64,000 nt of DNA from the NCBI GenBank assembly GCA_964607445.1, contig CAZSKN010000010.1:1-64000 (forward strand). Direction: 5' to 3'. The first letter of the stretch is position 1. Every line of letters starts with the position of its first letter. This DNA comes from CALCKU01 sp964607445 (GTDB taxonomy: Bacteria > Pseudomonadota > Alphaproteobacteria > Caulobacterales > Maricaulaceae). Both the position numbers and the translations under genes were made by a program. Shown here piece after piece: positions 26,877 through 35,910 of the stretch. The notes under the pieces are model-generated. The model was not told the DNA's origin and did no database searches. It saw only the letters and a program-made list of their open reading frames with translations.

Positions 26877-26907
26877 GAAATGTCTTTCGTCAGCCTTATT
26901 AAGTTTA

Positions 26908-26942
26908 TGAACCCGTTACCGGATTAAATATGTGAACCCGTT
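26908..26942. promoter_or_regulatory. pair of 10-bp direct repeats upstream of sucC
   Basis: TGAACCCGTT occurs at 26908-26917 and again at 26933-26942, 25 bases apart, between 32 and 66 bases upstream of the sucC start. The 227-bp sdhB-sucC spacer otherwise holds no ORF. Placement suggests regulator sites or promoter-proximal repeats; no clear -35/-10 pair was found. Confidence 0.3.
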
Positions 26943-27103
26943 CCCAAGCTCAGACGTATAGTGTCTTATACTGGCACCGCCTAAACCTCGCAAGTAAAAG
27001 ACAGCAAAACCGATATAAAGACCCATCAAATTTATGAGAAACAATCGTGTAGATAATGATCCTGCCCGCACATCATCATGGGGCGCTATCATTAATCTTC
27101 AGC

Positions 27104-27883
27104 TTAAGCGCGCTCCACCATCATTTTTTTAATATCTGCAATCGCTTTTGCCGGGTTTAAGCCTTTAGGGCACACATTCGCACAATTCATAATCGTGTGA
27201 CAGCGATAGAGTTTAAACGGATCTTCAAGCGCATCCAGCCTGTCCGTTTTAGCTTCGTCACGACTATCGACCAGCCAGCGGTAGGCTTGCAACAGAGCCG
27301 CTGGCCCCAAATACCGATCTCCATTCCACCAATATGACGGGCATGACGTCGAACATGACGCACATAAAATACATTCATAATAGCCGTCCAGCTGATCCCG
27401 GTCTTCAGGGCTCTGGCTATGCTCCTGCGTGGGGTCGACTGTACTGGTATGCAACCAAGGTTCGATTGAAGCATATTGCGCATAGAATTGAGATAAATCA
27501 GGTACGAGGTCTCGCACGACAGGCAAATGCGGCAAAGGGGATATTGTTAATGTCGTCCCCGGAATATCGTCAATAGCTTTCGTACAGGCCAGCGTATTAC
27601 GCCCGCCAATATTCATGGCGCAAGACCCGCAAACGCCTTCTCGACAAGAGCGGCGGAAAGCCAGAGTCGGGTCAATTTCGTTCTTAATTTTAAAAAGAGC
27701 GTCCAGAACCATAGGCCCGCATTCATCAAGGTCTATCTGATAGCTATCCCACTGCGGATTGCCACCGTCGGTCGGATCATAGCGGTAAATTTTAAACGTT
27801 TTTAAGCGCTGACCCGTTGCCGTTTTCGACCAGTTTTTCCCAGACGTAAGTTTAGAATTCTTCGGAAGAGAAAGCTGTACCAT
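27104..27883 (-). CDS. sdhB: succinate dehydrogenase iron-sulphur subunit
   Basis: About 259 residues. It carries the [2Fe-2S] ligands in CREGVCGSCAMNIGG with a later LAC, the [4Fe-4S] motif CILCASCSTSCP, and the [3Fe-4S] region CANVCPKGLNP. It passes electrons from SdhA flavin to ubiquinone. The frame extends to 27940, but GAGGTC before the ATG at 27883 (MVQLSLPKNSK) fixes the start. No sdhA, sdhC or sdhD is adjacent; the gene upstream is an unknown small protein. So sdhB is either separated from the rest or the usual sdhCDAB cluster has been broken here. Confidence 0.95.
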   Translation of the reverse strand: MVQLSLPKNSKLTSGKNWSKTATGQRLKTFKIYRYDPTDGGNPQWDSYQIDLDECGPMVLDALFKIKNEIDPTLAFRRSCREGVCGSCAMNIGGRNTLACTKAIDDIPGTTLTISPLPHLPVVRDLVPDLSQFYAQYASIEPWLHTSTVDPTQEHSQSPEDRDQLDGYYECILCASCSTSCPSYWWNGDRYLGPAALLQAYRWLVDSRDEAKTDRLDALEDPFKLYRCHTIMNCANVCPKGLNPAKAIADIKKMMVERA

Positions 27884-28036
27884 AAAGTGACCTCGATTAT
27901 TTGGCTCGCTTATAGGCCGTACAAATGAGTCTGGCGACAAAAAAGTGAGGGTTTTTAGAGGATATATTGTCGCTTTTGCATTATGGTGCGAATTTGAGGC
28001 AAAAACTGGCTTTATGATACCTCAAATATACAGCCA

Positions 28037-28339
28037 TCATTCCGCTGCGTAACGTGCATATGTAAGATGAGCGCGGCGGCGGCGATGGGAGTCAGGAAAA
28101 TCGTACACACTATTATCAGAATCACCAGAATTACCGGTTTCCATTGACGTCTGCGTTTCAAATAAAAATGCCAAGGCCTGAGGCGTGCACCCTAAGTGAT
28201 TCGCGGCTTCTAAAAGAACTTTTTGACGTGTTTTTCCAACGCTCGCACCCGCAGCATTCAAGCACCCTAATATAAATAACATATCTGGATTCTCAATATT
28301 TTTCACAATAATATCTTCCGAAAACAAATGCGATAACAC
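28037..28339 (-). CDS. small hypothetical protein
   Basis: 100 residues from a GTG at 28339, or about 81 from the ATG at 28282. I do not recognise it. A helical middle part (GKTRQKVLLEAANHLGCTPQALAFLFE) is followed by a polar Ser/Asp/Asn linker and a basic RRRRAHLTYARYAAE tail. No membrane segment is seen. It precedes sdhB by about 150 bases on the same strand and could be co-transcribed with it. Codon use is ordinary, which favours a real gene, but the evidence is thin. Confidence 0.45.
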   Translation of the reverse strand: MLSHLFSEDIIVKNIENPDMLFILGCLNAAGASVGKTRQKVLLEAANHLGCTPQALAFLFETQTSMETGNSGDSDNSVYDFPDSHRRRRAHLTYARYAAE

Positions 28340-28429
28340 AGCGTGCCTTTCAAGCTAAAGTTACCCCGTGTCACTTTTGATGTAAGCAAGTATAAACTGT
28401 TTATGCAAGTCAAATTAGACCCAATTATT

Positions 28430-28455
28430 AAAAAAAAATTCGCTGATTAATTTTT
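28430..28455 (-). terminator. A/T-rich intrinsic terminator after the serine hydrolase gene
   Basis: On the minus strand AAAAATT and AATTTTT pair across an eight-base loop that follows the stop codon, and the second arm continues into a run of nine T. The stem is weak but the T-tract is the longest in the area. Confidence 0.35.
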
Positions 28456-29712
28456 CACCTTTTTATATACAAGCGATTGAAATTTATCATGTATTTCAGG
28501 GTCTTCACCCCCAAAGAACTGCAACATAATAATCCCGAAGGCCTTATTTACAGGATCAACCCAAAATTGTGTACGCGCAGCGCCTCCCCAGCCCCATTGT
28601 CCTTTGGCCTTACCGGATTGTGCAAGGCTTTCGGGCGTTTCGGATATAATGACAGCCCCGCCATACCCAAAGCTCGACTGCTGGCTAGCCCCCAGCCACG
28701 GCATCATGAATTTATCATCGGGGTCCATACGGTCACTCATCATCAATGCCACAGTCTCTGCGTCTAAAACACGGTGGCCATTGGCAAAGCCGCCATTTAA
28801 CATAAGCTCTGCAAATTTAGCGTAATCGCCCAATGTAGACACCAGCCCCCCGCCCCCGGACTGGAATGCATTCTCATTTAAAAAAGTGCTGGTTTGAGCG
28901 TCATCTTGCAAGGTAAACCGACCATCGTCTTGTAATAAATAATTAGAGGCAAAACGGGGCTTTTGATCTGGTCGCACCTGAAAACTGGTTTCGGACATTC
29001 CTAAAGGGGCAAAAATGCGCGCCTCCATAATGTCACCCAATGATTTATTTTCAATCTTTTCGGCTACGCGTCCGAGCACATCAATACTATAGCTATAATA
29101 CCAGCCCTCGCCAGGTTGGGCCAGCAAGGGTAATTTTGCCAATTTTTGCATTTTAACGCCAAGGTCTTCTTCCGGATCCAACAAACCGGCATTGGCATAT
29201 GCCGTTTCAATGGGATTAACCTCTCCAAATATTCCGTACCCCATACCAGCGCGGTGCAAAAGCAGGTCTTTAATCGTCATCGGGCGCTGCTGTGGTGTAA
29301 AGACGGGCCTGCCGTCAGGGCCGGCACTAAGCACCTGCATTTGACCCAGCTCGGGAATATATTTTTCAACAGGGTCTTCAAGCGCTAATTTGCCCTCTTC
29401 AAACAAATCCATAATAATGACAGATGTCACGGGTTTGGTCATAGAATAAATGCGCCATACCGTATCCATTGCAACAGGCAGGTCGCGTTCTCTGTCACGC
29501 AGACCAAAAGTCCCTGTATAGACGACCTCACCTTCGTCATATATCAACGCCGAGGCGCCGATAATTTCCCCCGAATTTACCGCATTAGATAACAAGCTAT
29601 CAATCTCATGCCCTTCCAAACGCTCAGACGGCGAGGGTTGCGTGGACGTCTGTGGTGTACAGCCCATCAGAAAACATGACGTCGCCAGTAATACAAGAAG
29701 AACAAACCGCAT
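28447..29712 (-). CDS. serine hydrolase lipoprotein, beta-lactamase/EstB-like
   Basis: About 421 residues of the class C beta-lactamase-like esterase fold. The N-terminus ends in a lipobox (LLATSCFLMGC), so it is probably an outer-membrane or periplasmic lipoprotein. The catalytic SxxK is SMTK in RIYSMTKPVTS; the second motif is YSYS in WYYSYSIDVLG. Further on are LLLHRAGMGYG and GWGGAARTQFWVDP, a variant of the KTG-region. It is more likely an esterase or peptidase than a drug-destroying enzyme. The ATG at 29712 is preferred to 29733 because it gives a compact signal peptide. Confidence 0.85.
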   Translation of the reverse strand: MRFVLLVLLATSCFLMGCTPQTSTQPSPSERLEGHEIDSLLSNAVNSGEIIGASALIYDEGEVVYTGTFGLRDRERDLPVAMDTVWRIYSMTKPVTSVIIMDLFEEGKLALEDPVEKYIPELGQMQVLSAGPDGRPVFTPQQRPMTIKDLLLHRAGMGYGIFGEVNPIETAYANAGLLDPEEDLGVKMQKLAKLPLLAQPGEGWYYSYSIDVLGRVAEKIENKSLGDIMEARIFAPLGMSETSFQVRPDQKPRFASNYLLQDDGRFTLQDDAQTSTFLNENAFQSGGGGLVSTLGDYAKFAELMLNGGFANGHRVLDAETVALMMSDRMDPDDKFMMPWLGASQQSSFGYGGAVIISETPESLAQSGKAKGQWGWGGAARTQFWVDPVNKAFGIIMLQFFGGEDPEIHDKFQSLVYKKVKN

Positions 29713-29778
29713 AACTATCTTTCTATACCGCATATGTATTGAGCGCTATATTTGGGGTTAAAATAAAGATTGTCCAGA

Positions 29779-30573
29779 CTATAATGTTTCAACGATCCGG
29801 CGAATAACCGCGGTTGCATCTCCCGCCTTATTTGGCAGGGTTTTGGGGTCAATCGGCTCTCCGAAGGTCAATCTAAATGTTTTTCCCTTTTTATTGAGCA
29901 ATTCGTGAAACAGGGTAATATCCCGCAATTCCGGGCTGACATTTGCAAAGAAATAATAAAGTAATGAGTTTCTGGCTTGGATATGCACGGGAATAATCGG
30001 CGCTTTATATTTCTGGGCCAACATGGCCGCCGAGTTTTGCCACGGTTTATCTTTCAGGCCCCGCCATGTCATTTTCGCAAGAGCGCCGGACGGAAATATG
30101 ACAATACATTTTTCCGCATCCAACGCCTTTTTAATATCCACTAGAGTTTGTCGCGTTTTGCGCGGATTTCGTTTCGTCTTCACCCATTCTACCGGAATGA
30201 TAATATCCCCGGCATCGGGCATAACTCTTAGGGCGTCCGCATTGGCCAAATATACATGATGGGGGCGTTTATCTCGAATAGCTTGAAACACAGCCATGCC
30301 ATCCGCCAGACCTGTAGGATGGTTGGCGATAAGAATACACCGTCCGTTTTCGGGTAAATTATGCAATCCGCGAATAGCGGTGCGCGGGTTGATATGATTT
30401 GTAATCATATTAAAAGCGTCATAGCCGTTCATAGTTTTAATATTATCTGCGAGGAAAACAGCCGCGTCATAAGCCAGAAGGCGGTAAAGCATAGGGCGTA
30501 TGGCCCGAAATATGCGCGAACGACCCGTAATTTTCGGGGCGCGTTCCACAATCAATTCCTCGACAATATGCAT
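29779..30573 (-). CDS. lysophospholipid/glycerol-3-phosphate type acyltransferase
   Basis: About 264 residues of the PlsC superfamily. The catalytic block ANHPTGLADG matches NHxxxxD; FPSGALAKM is the substrate-binding motif, with PIIPVHIQARNS after. It would acylate a lysolipid or a similar acceptor at the inner membrane. The open frame runs to 30753, but the first ~60 codons do not look like protein, so the ATG at 30573 (MHIVEELIVERAP) is preferred. It lies 66 bases before the serine hydrolase gene on the same strand and may be in an operon with it. Confidence 0.8.
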   Translation of the reverse strand: MHIVEELIVERAPKITGRSRIFRAIRPMLYRLLAYDAAVFLADNIKTMNGYDAFNMITNHINPRTAIRGLHNLPENGRCILIANHPTGLADGMAVFQAIRDKRPHHVYLANADALRVMPDAGDIIIPVEWVKTKRNPRKTRQTLVDIKKALDAEKCIVIFPSGALAKMTWRGLKDKPWQNSAAMLAQKYKAPIIPVHIQARNSLLYYFFANVSPELRDITLFHELLNKKGKTFRLTFGEPIDPKTLPNKAGDATAVIRRIVETL

Positions 30574-30860
30574 ATAACTTTCTACGCGTAAATTCACCAC
30601 ATAGCCAGAATTGATCTCTGGACATAATATCGGGAATGGATTTAAACCTCCCATCAATTCCCTGTCGGGGGCAGAAAATGTAAAGAAGAGCGAGGTACAG
30701 ATGAAAATAAGAGTTTCAACCGCAAGCCTGTACGCCCTCACCCATAGCCACATTTCCTAGCCCGAAAATCTCACCCTTGCACAAATTACACAAACAGCCT
30801 TACACACGCCGCCAATACACTATGGACGGATAAACAGCTTATAAATTACAGGCCGCACGC

Positions 30861-31355
30861 ATGACCAAACCCCTCAATGTTTTATTCCTCTGCACAGGAA
30901 ACTCCGCACGTTCGATTTTATCCGAGGCTCTTATGAACGACCTCGGACGCGGCGACGGAGACACGCCCCGGTTCCTGGGTTGGAGTGCCGGAAGCAAGCC
31001 TAGCGGCCGCCCTCACCCGGACGGCTTGGCTGAACTCGAACGGCGTGGCCATAATACATCGGCTTACAGATCAAAAAGCTGGGACGAATTTGAAACTATC
31101 GAAACTGAAATGGACATTGTCATCACAGTTTGTGGAAATGCGGCGGCTGAGATATGTCCCGTTTTTCCGGGACGCCACATCAAAGCCCATTGGCCTGCAG
31201 AAGACCCGGCCCATATTGAACCTCTGGCCGCACGTCAAAAGGCCTTTTCAGACGTATATGATTTATGCCGTGCACGGATAGAGGCTTTGATAGCCTTGGA
31301 TGATAATGACCTAACGCGCGCCAATATTCGCGCGATTGGCACTCTTGAAATATAA
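30861..31355 (+). CDS. arsC: arsenate reductase, low-molecular-weight phosphatase type
   Basis: 164 residues with the P-loop CTGNSARS at the N-terminus and VCGNAAAEICPVFPG, where a second Cys sits. The AEDPA loop near residue 115 carries the acid. This is the thioredoxin- or glutaredoxin-coupled ArsC family that reduces arsenate to arsenite. No arsR, arsB or acr3 is next to it, so it is a single gene, followed by an intrinsic terminator. Confidence 0.88.
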   Translation: MTKPLNVLFLCTGNSARSILSEALMNDLGRGDGDTPRFLGWSAGSKPSGRPHPDGLAELERRGHNTSAYRSKSWDEFETIETEMDIVITVCGNAAAEICPVFPGRHIKAHWPAEDPAHIEPLAARQKAFSDVYDLCRARIEALIALDDNDLTRANIRAIGTLEI

Positions 31356-31357
31356 AA

Positions 31358-31375
31358 CCCCGCCAAAGGGCGGGG
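31358..31375 (+). terminator. intrinsic terminator after arsC
   Basis: CCCCGCC (31358-31364) and GGCGGGG (31369-31375) pair with a four-base loop, three bases past the arsC stop. A short TAAATCTT follows rather than a long T-run. The right arm is also the left edge of the 55-bp repeat that flanks the second assembly gap. Confidence 0.6.
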
Positions 31376-31424
31376 TAAATCTTGCATATAACACCGGGCG
31401 TATGTCTCCGGTTTAAAGCTGCGG
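31370..31424. repeat. 55-bp exact direct repeat, left flank of the second assembly gap
   Basis: Identical, base for base, to 31525-31579 on the other side of the N run. It spans the end of the arsC terminator and the spacer before the CmpX-like gene. Most simply, the two contig ends overlap and the copy is not biological. Confidence 0.9.
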
Positions 31425-31524
31425 NNNNNNNNNNNNNNNNNNNNNNNNNNNNNNNNNNNNNNNNNNNNNNNNNNNNNNNNNNNNNNNNNNNNNNNNNNNN
31501 NNNNNNNNNNNNNNNNNNNNNNNN
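31425..31524. other. assembly gap of 100 N between identical flanks
   Basis: Exactly 100 N, a conventional unknown-length scaffold gap, between two copies of one 55-bp sequence. Merging the copies gives a plausible continuous spacer between arsC and the CmpX-like gene. Confidence 0.99.
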
Positions 31525-31579
31525 GCGGGGTAAATCTTGCATATAACACCGGGCGTATGTCTCCGGTTTAAAGCTGCGG
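31525..31579. repeat. 55-bp exact direct repeat, right flank of the second assembly gap
   Basis: Second copy of 31370-31424. It continues into TTTAAATCCGCGG and then the stop of the CmpX-like gene at 31594, so this copy is anchored to real downstream sequence. Confidence 0.9.
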
Positions 31580-31593
31580 TTTAAATCCGCGGA

Positions 31594-32799
31594 TTACTTC
31601 TTACGTGCGTTTTTAACAGGCATCCATTCGTTCAGCTTTTTAGACGCCCACTCACGTCCACCCAGACCGAACGCAATCGCGCCGCCAACACCGCCGGCAA
31701 CAGCGGCTGCACCTACGCCGTAGCTAAAGGCTGTATCGACAATACCTTCGCCCAGTTGCATTGTTTCAAGACCCATAAAGGTCACGATAATCATTGTGGC
31801 ATATTTGATGATTTTACCTGCAAGATCGCCAGATGTCTGCGTGACAATTTTTGACACAAAGTTGGCAATGAACAGACCCGCACCGATGATAACCGCGCCT
31901 AGAACCACACGACCACCGACCTCAAGCAAGGTATTAAAGACATTGGTTAACTCAGGAATGCCCAGGGCTTTCATAGCCGCTGTTAAGCCCATAAGCGCGA
32001 TACCGATGAAGCTCACATTAGCGATAACGCTTGACGGTACAAAGTTAGTGGTATCCCCATCTAGGCTGGCAACAGACGAAAGCGAACTGTCCACACCCAA
32101 TGCAGGGAGCGTGCTTTTCGCCAAATTAGAGACAAACCGTCCGATAAAGACGAATATAGCCAGAATGATTGCGGCACCGATGATACGCGGAATATAATTC
32201 AAGATCGTATTTAGAAGATCAGAAACCGGCCCAGAAATTCCGGGAATATCCCAGATACCAATGGCTGTCGTCGCGGCAATAATGGTGACAATTGCTGCCA
32301 TTAAAACACCCATGCTTTTTGCCAGAGACGTCGATGCCATACCGTCATCGCTTACACTTCCACCGCTAAAGCGTGAAATTAGCCTATCGACTTGTGCCGC
32401 TTCCAATGTCGAGGTCAAAGCCTCTTTAACAACTTTAGACAGGAGAATACCGACAGCCAATACAAAACCACCAATGGCAAGTTGCGGGAGATATCCAAAG
32501 ATATTTTCCATCATTCCATTTAGGAAACCAAGCTGGTTAGACAGCATTGGGAACTGGCTGAGGCCCATAAGAATGAAGATCAACCACAGCACCCAGAAAA
32601 CGGCTTTGGAGAGTGATTTCCCGATATTGCCTCCAGTTGTCTTGGCTTTACGGCCAATACCTGTACGATTTATTGCACCGGATACAATCGCAGCAGCGAT
32701 TTTAGATATAAAGTAACCGGCGATAATAACCACTAGGGCGACAACCGGCCCTACGGCAACTGCCGGTAAGAAATTTAAATGTTGCGCTAATTGTTCCAT
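31594..32799 (-). CDS. CmpX-like mechanosensitive channel/conserved TM-helix protein
   Basis: About 401 residues, inner membrane. It has repeated Gly/Ala/Ile-rich helices of the 'conserved TM helix' type: PVVALVVIIAGYFISKIAA, AIGGFVLAVGILLSKVVKEA, RIIGAAIILAIFVFIGRFV and VVLGAVIIGAGLFIANFVS. Each is followed by a basic or amphipathic turn. This is the CmpX/TM_helix family near MscS, thought to respond to membrane state. No full MscS beta domain is seen. GGAGG upstream supports the ATG at 32799 rather than 32859. It is divergent from zapE. Confidence 0.82.
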   Translation of the reverse strand: MEQLAQHLNFLPAVAVGPVVALVVIIAGYFISKIAAAIVSGAINRTGIGRKAKTTGGNIGKSLSKAVFWVLWLIFILMGLSQFPMLSNQLGFLNGMMENIFGYLPQLAIGGFVLAVGILLSKVVKEALTSTLEAAQVDRLISRFSGGSVSDDGMASTSLAKSMGVLMAAIVTIIAATTAIGIWDIPGISGPVSDLLNTILNYIPRIIGAAIILAIFVFIGRFVSNLAKSTLPALGVDSSLSSVASLDGDTTNFVPSSVIANVSFIGIALMGLTAAMKALGIPELTNVFNTLLEVGGRVVLGAVIIGAGLFIANFVSKIVTQTSGDLAGKIIKYATMIIVTFMGLETMQLGEGIVDTAFSYGVGAAAVAGGVGGAIAFGLGGREWASKKLNEWMPVKNARKK

Positions 32800-33087
32800 A
32801 TTAGGAAAACCTCCAAGATTTTGGCTTCCGGATAGAAGCCCCCGTATTCGTCCGCGCACAGCAAAGCCTGCACGAACCCTTAAATTAACTTATCGTTAGT
32901 AACATAAACCCTAGATGAACAAAAATGTTTTCTCAATAGAATGCCTAAATCCCCCTAAGCCACATCGGGCTTGACCTCGCCATAATCCACGGTAGGACTG
33001 CATATATAACAGAAATTTTTGAAATCTAACCGTCCTGCTTTTTATGATTATTTTTCGTTCCAAACCTAAAAACATCGCCAATAGGTA

Positions 33088-34218
33088 ATGAGTGGAGCCG
33101 TATATCATAAACTCAAGGCCCAAATTACCGAGGGTCTATTAAGCGAAGATTCCGAACAAATCAGCGCTGCCAAAGCTCTCGACGCGCTGTTAGCCCGCCT
33201 GAACACACCTCTTCGTAGAGCCGGATTATTTTCCTCAAAAAAAATCGCCCCCAAAGGATTATATTTATGGGGCGGCGTGGGCCGGGGGAAATCCATGTTG
33301 ATGGACTGGTTTTTTGAAACCGCTCCGGTGAAAGCCAAGCAACGCGTACATTTTCATGCCTTTATGCTCGGCGTACATGCCAAGATTAATTTATGGCGCA
33401 AAATGGATATATCTGAACGCCGCGCCAGTGCCGACTATGTTCGCGGCGCCGGAGAGGACCCGATTGCCCCAACCGCCAAATCAATCGCACGCAATGCCCG
33501 GCTATTATGTTTTGATGAATTTCACGTCACAGACATTACAGATGCAATGATTTTATCGCGCCTGTTCTCGGCATTATGGGCGCGCGGTGTGATTATAGTC
33601 GCAACCTCTAATCGTCCGCCCAAAGATCTCTATAAAAACGGGCTGAACCGTAATCTGTTCGAACCTTTCATCGACATGATGCCCGAGCATCTTATAATTC
33701 ATGAATTTAGAGGTGAATTGGATCACCGGTTACGCCAGCTTGAAGCCGCCCCCGTTTATTATAACCCGCTCGGGCCGGATGCCGATGCCGGAATAGATGC
33801 GACGTGGCGAAGACTTATCGGCCCGGCAACACCGCGCGAAACCTGTTTGACAGTACAAGGGCGTCCGCTGACTTTACGACGCACCGCGGCAGGAACGGCC
33901 CGCGCCAGTTTTGATCGGCTATGCAAGCAACCCCTCGGGGCGGCCGACTATTTACGGCTCTCCCAAGCCTTTCAAACCCTGATTTTGGAAAATGTCCCAC
34001 AAATGGGGCCAGAGAGCCGCAATGAGGCCAAGCGTTTTGTCACGCTTATAGACGCCCTTTACGAGACCCGCACTAAACTGGTTATGTCCGCGGCGGTCGA
34101 ACCACACCTTTTATATGTCAACGGTACCGGCGCATTTGAATTTGAACGCACAGTGTCACGGCTCATTGAAATGCGAGGGCGGGACTATTTAGGCGAACGC
34201 CGCATTTTAAGCTCGTAA
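33088..34218 (+). CDS. zapE: cell division protein ZapE (AFG1-type ATPase)
   Basis: 376 residues of the AFG1/ZapE P-loop family, which acts at the constricting septum in bacteria and on respiratory-chain proteins in mitochondria. Walker A is GGVGRGKSMLMDWFF, Walker B is LLCFDEFHVTDITD, with a sensor-like VATSNRPPKDLY. The last block SRLIEMRGRDYL is typical. In many alphaproteobacteria this gene lies just before mdh, as it does here. Confidence 0.95.
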   Translation: MSGAVYHKLKAQITEGLLSEDSEQISAAKALDALLARLNTPLRRAGLFSSKKIAPKGLYLWGGVGRGKSMLMDWFFETAPVKAKQRVHFHAFMLGVHAKINLWRKMDISERRASADYVRGAGEDPIAPTAKSIARNARLLCFDEFHVTDITDAMILSRLFSALWARGVIIVATSNRPPKDLYKNGLNRNLFEPFIDMMPEHLIIHEFRGELDHRLRQLEAAPVYYNPLGPDADAGIDATWRRLIGPATPRETCLTVQGRPLTLRRTAAGTARASFDRLCKQPLGAADYLRLSQAFQTLILENVPQMGPESRNEAKRFVTLIDALYETRTKLVMSAAVEPHLLYVNGTGAFEFERTVSRLIEMRGRDYLGERRILSS

Positions 34219-34341
34219 TCATCTTCTACCGTCCGTTTCGGTTTTGATAACTTTGTCGATCACGACCTTCTACATTGTCTTGCGACTCGACGGCCTGTCC
34301 GCTAAAGACACGCAAAGATACCAAGCTTTAAGGAGAAACAC

Positions 34342-35310
34342 ATGGCACGGGCGAAAATAGCATTAATCGGCGCAGGCATGATCGGCGGAACATTAGCTCA
34401 CATTGCAGCGCGCGAGGAATTAGGTGATGTAGTTCTTTTTGATATTTTTGAAGGCACAGCCAAAGGCAAGGCTCTCGACCTCAATGAAGCCACAACAGTA
34501 TTCGGTAAAGACAGCCGTCTTAAAGGCACGAATGACTACGCAGATATTGCGGGGGCCGATGTCTGTATCATCACGGCTGGATTTCCGCGCAAGCCCGGTA
34601 TGGACCGCAAAGACCTTGTGGGTAAAAATCTCGGCGTGATCAAACAGGTCGCGGAAGGCATTAAACAATATGCCCCGAAAGCCTTTGTCATCTGTATTAC
34701 CAATCCGCTGGATGCGATGGTCTGGGCCTTGCAAAAGTTCTCCGGCCTGCAACCGCGTAAAGTTGTCGGCATGGCCGGCGTGCTGGACAGCGCGCGGTTC
34801 CGTTATTTTCTCGCTGACGAGTTTCAATGTTCCGTTCAAGACGTGCATGCGTCCGTTCTGGGCGGTCACGGCGATACAATGGTTCCGCTGATCCGCTACT
34901 CGACAGTGAACGGCGTGCCTTTGCCTGACATGATTAAAATGAAATGGACGACACAGGAAAAGATCGACGCGATTGTCGAGCGCACACGTAAAGGCGGCGG
35001 CGAGATTGTCGCCCTGTTAGGCAATGGCTCTGCCTATTACGCACCGGCCGAAAGCGCGATCGAAATGGCGACCAGCTATCTGCGAGATAAAAAGCGTATC
35101 CTGCCATGTGCGGTACGGCTAAGTGGCCAGATCGCTGGCGTGCGAGGTCTTTATGTCGGCGCTCCGGCTATGATCGGGGCGCGCGGTGTTGAAAAAGTCA
35201 TGAACCTGCGCTTAAAAGCCAATGAACGCGAAATGTTTATGAAATCTGTCGCGGCGGTTGAAAAGATCATCGCCGAATGTCAGGACATGGAACCTGAACT
35301 GCGCGATTAG
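34342..35310 (+). CDS. mdh: malate dehydrogenase
   Basis: 322 residues of the LDH-like NAD-dependent type that oxidises malate to oxaloacetate. GAGMIGGTLAHIA binds NAD; PRKPGMDRKDL carries substrate-binding Arg; GHGDTMVPL has the catalytic His and NPLDAMVW is present. An AAGGAG ribosome site lies eight bases before the ATG. In relatives mdh often heads sucCDAB; here it is about 7.5 kb away on the other strand. A strong terminator follows. Confidence 0.97.
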   Translation: MARAKIALIGAGMIGGTLAHIAAREELGDVVLFDIFEGTAKGKALDLNEATTVFGKDSRLKGTNDYADIAGADVCIITAGFPRKPGMDRKDLVGKNLGVIKQVAEGIKQYAPKAFVICITNPLDAMVWALQKFSGLQPRKVVGMAGVLDSARFRYFLADEFQCSVQDVHASVLGGHGDTMVPLIRYSTVNGVPLPDMIKMKWTTQEKIDAIVERTRKGGGEIVALLGNGSAYYAPAESAIEMATSYLRDKKRILPCAVRLSGQIAGVRGLYVGAPAMIGARGVEKVMNLRLKANEREMFMKSVAAVEKIIAECQDMEPELRD

Positions 35311-35337
35311 CGGGTGACATTCACGCCAACGGCCCCC

Positions 35338-35362
35338 AAACCCGCCTTTCCACGGCGGGTTT
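35338..35362 (+). terminator. intrinsic terminator after mdh
   Basis: AAACCCGCC and GGCGGGTTT form a nine-base perfect stem with a seven-base loop, and the second arm ends in TTT. It lies 27 bases past the mdh stop and only 17 bases before the acetyltransferase start. Confidence 0.85.
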
Positions 35363-35379
35363 AATCTGAAACCTTCATT

Positions 35380-35910
35380 ATGAAGCCTATTCTTGAAACA
35401 GAGCGCCTGATTTTACGCGAGGTTGACCCCGAGCGGGATTTCGAGATTTGGGCAGATTGTTTCGGCGATAAAGAAACCATGCGGGGCTTAGGCGGTGGGC
35501 CGGGTATGACCCGCGCGCAGGCGTGGCGACATATGGCGACGGTTATCGGCCATCAGAAAATACGGGGGTATAGTTTTTATTCTGTGATTGAAAAATCCAG
35601 CGAAGCTTGGGTCGGGCGTGTCGGCTTATGGTATCCTGAAGCATGGCCAGACCGCGAAGTCGGGTGGACTATTCACCGCGATCATTGGCGCAAGGGCTTT
35701 GCCAAAGAGGCCTCTCGCGCCTGTATTGACTATGCTTTTGACGTCATGGGTTGGACACGCGTCGTCCACACAATTGCCAAGGATAATATTGCCAGTATCA
35801 GGACGGCAGAAAGTCTCGGCTCACAGCTTTTATATGAGGTTGACGAGATTCCGGCGATTTCGACAGAACCGCATTTCGTCTATGGTCAAGATAAGCAATC
35901 TTTGCATTAA
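35380..35910 (+). CDS. GNAT-family N-acetyltransferase (RimJ/RimL-like)
   Basis: 176 residues. It starts METERLILREVDP-like (ETERLILREVDPERDF), has the acetyl-CoA loop in DHWRKGFAKEASRACIDYAF and IASIRTAESLG, typical of Acetyltransf_3 enzymes. The acceptor is unknown. It is separated from mdh by a terminator, so it needs its own weak promoter or readthrough. Its stop overlaps the stop of the convergent transporter gene by four bases. Confidence 0.88.
   Translation: MKPILETERLILREVDPERDFEIWADCFGDKETMRGLGGGPGMTRAQAWRHMATVIGHQKIRGYSFYSVIEKSSEAWVGRVGLWYPEAWPDREVGWTIHRDHWRKGFAKEASRACIDYAFDVMGWTRVVHTIAKDNIASIRTAESLGSQLLYEVDEIPAISTEPHFVYGQDKQSLH

Noticed and set aside
31382..31396. 15-base TTGCATATAACACCG also present at 47971-47985, as a dispersed repeat family
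   Set aside because: A few exact 15-base matches are expected by chance in 64 kb on both strands, and the flanks do not match.
32911..33123. 70-codon minus-strand ORF between the CmpX-like gene and zapE
   Set aside because: It overlaps the zapE start, lacks a ribosome site and has mixed, non-protein-like composition.
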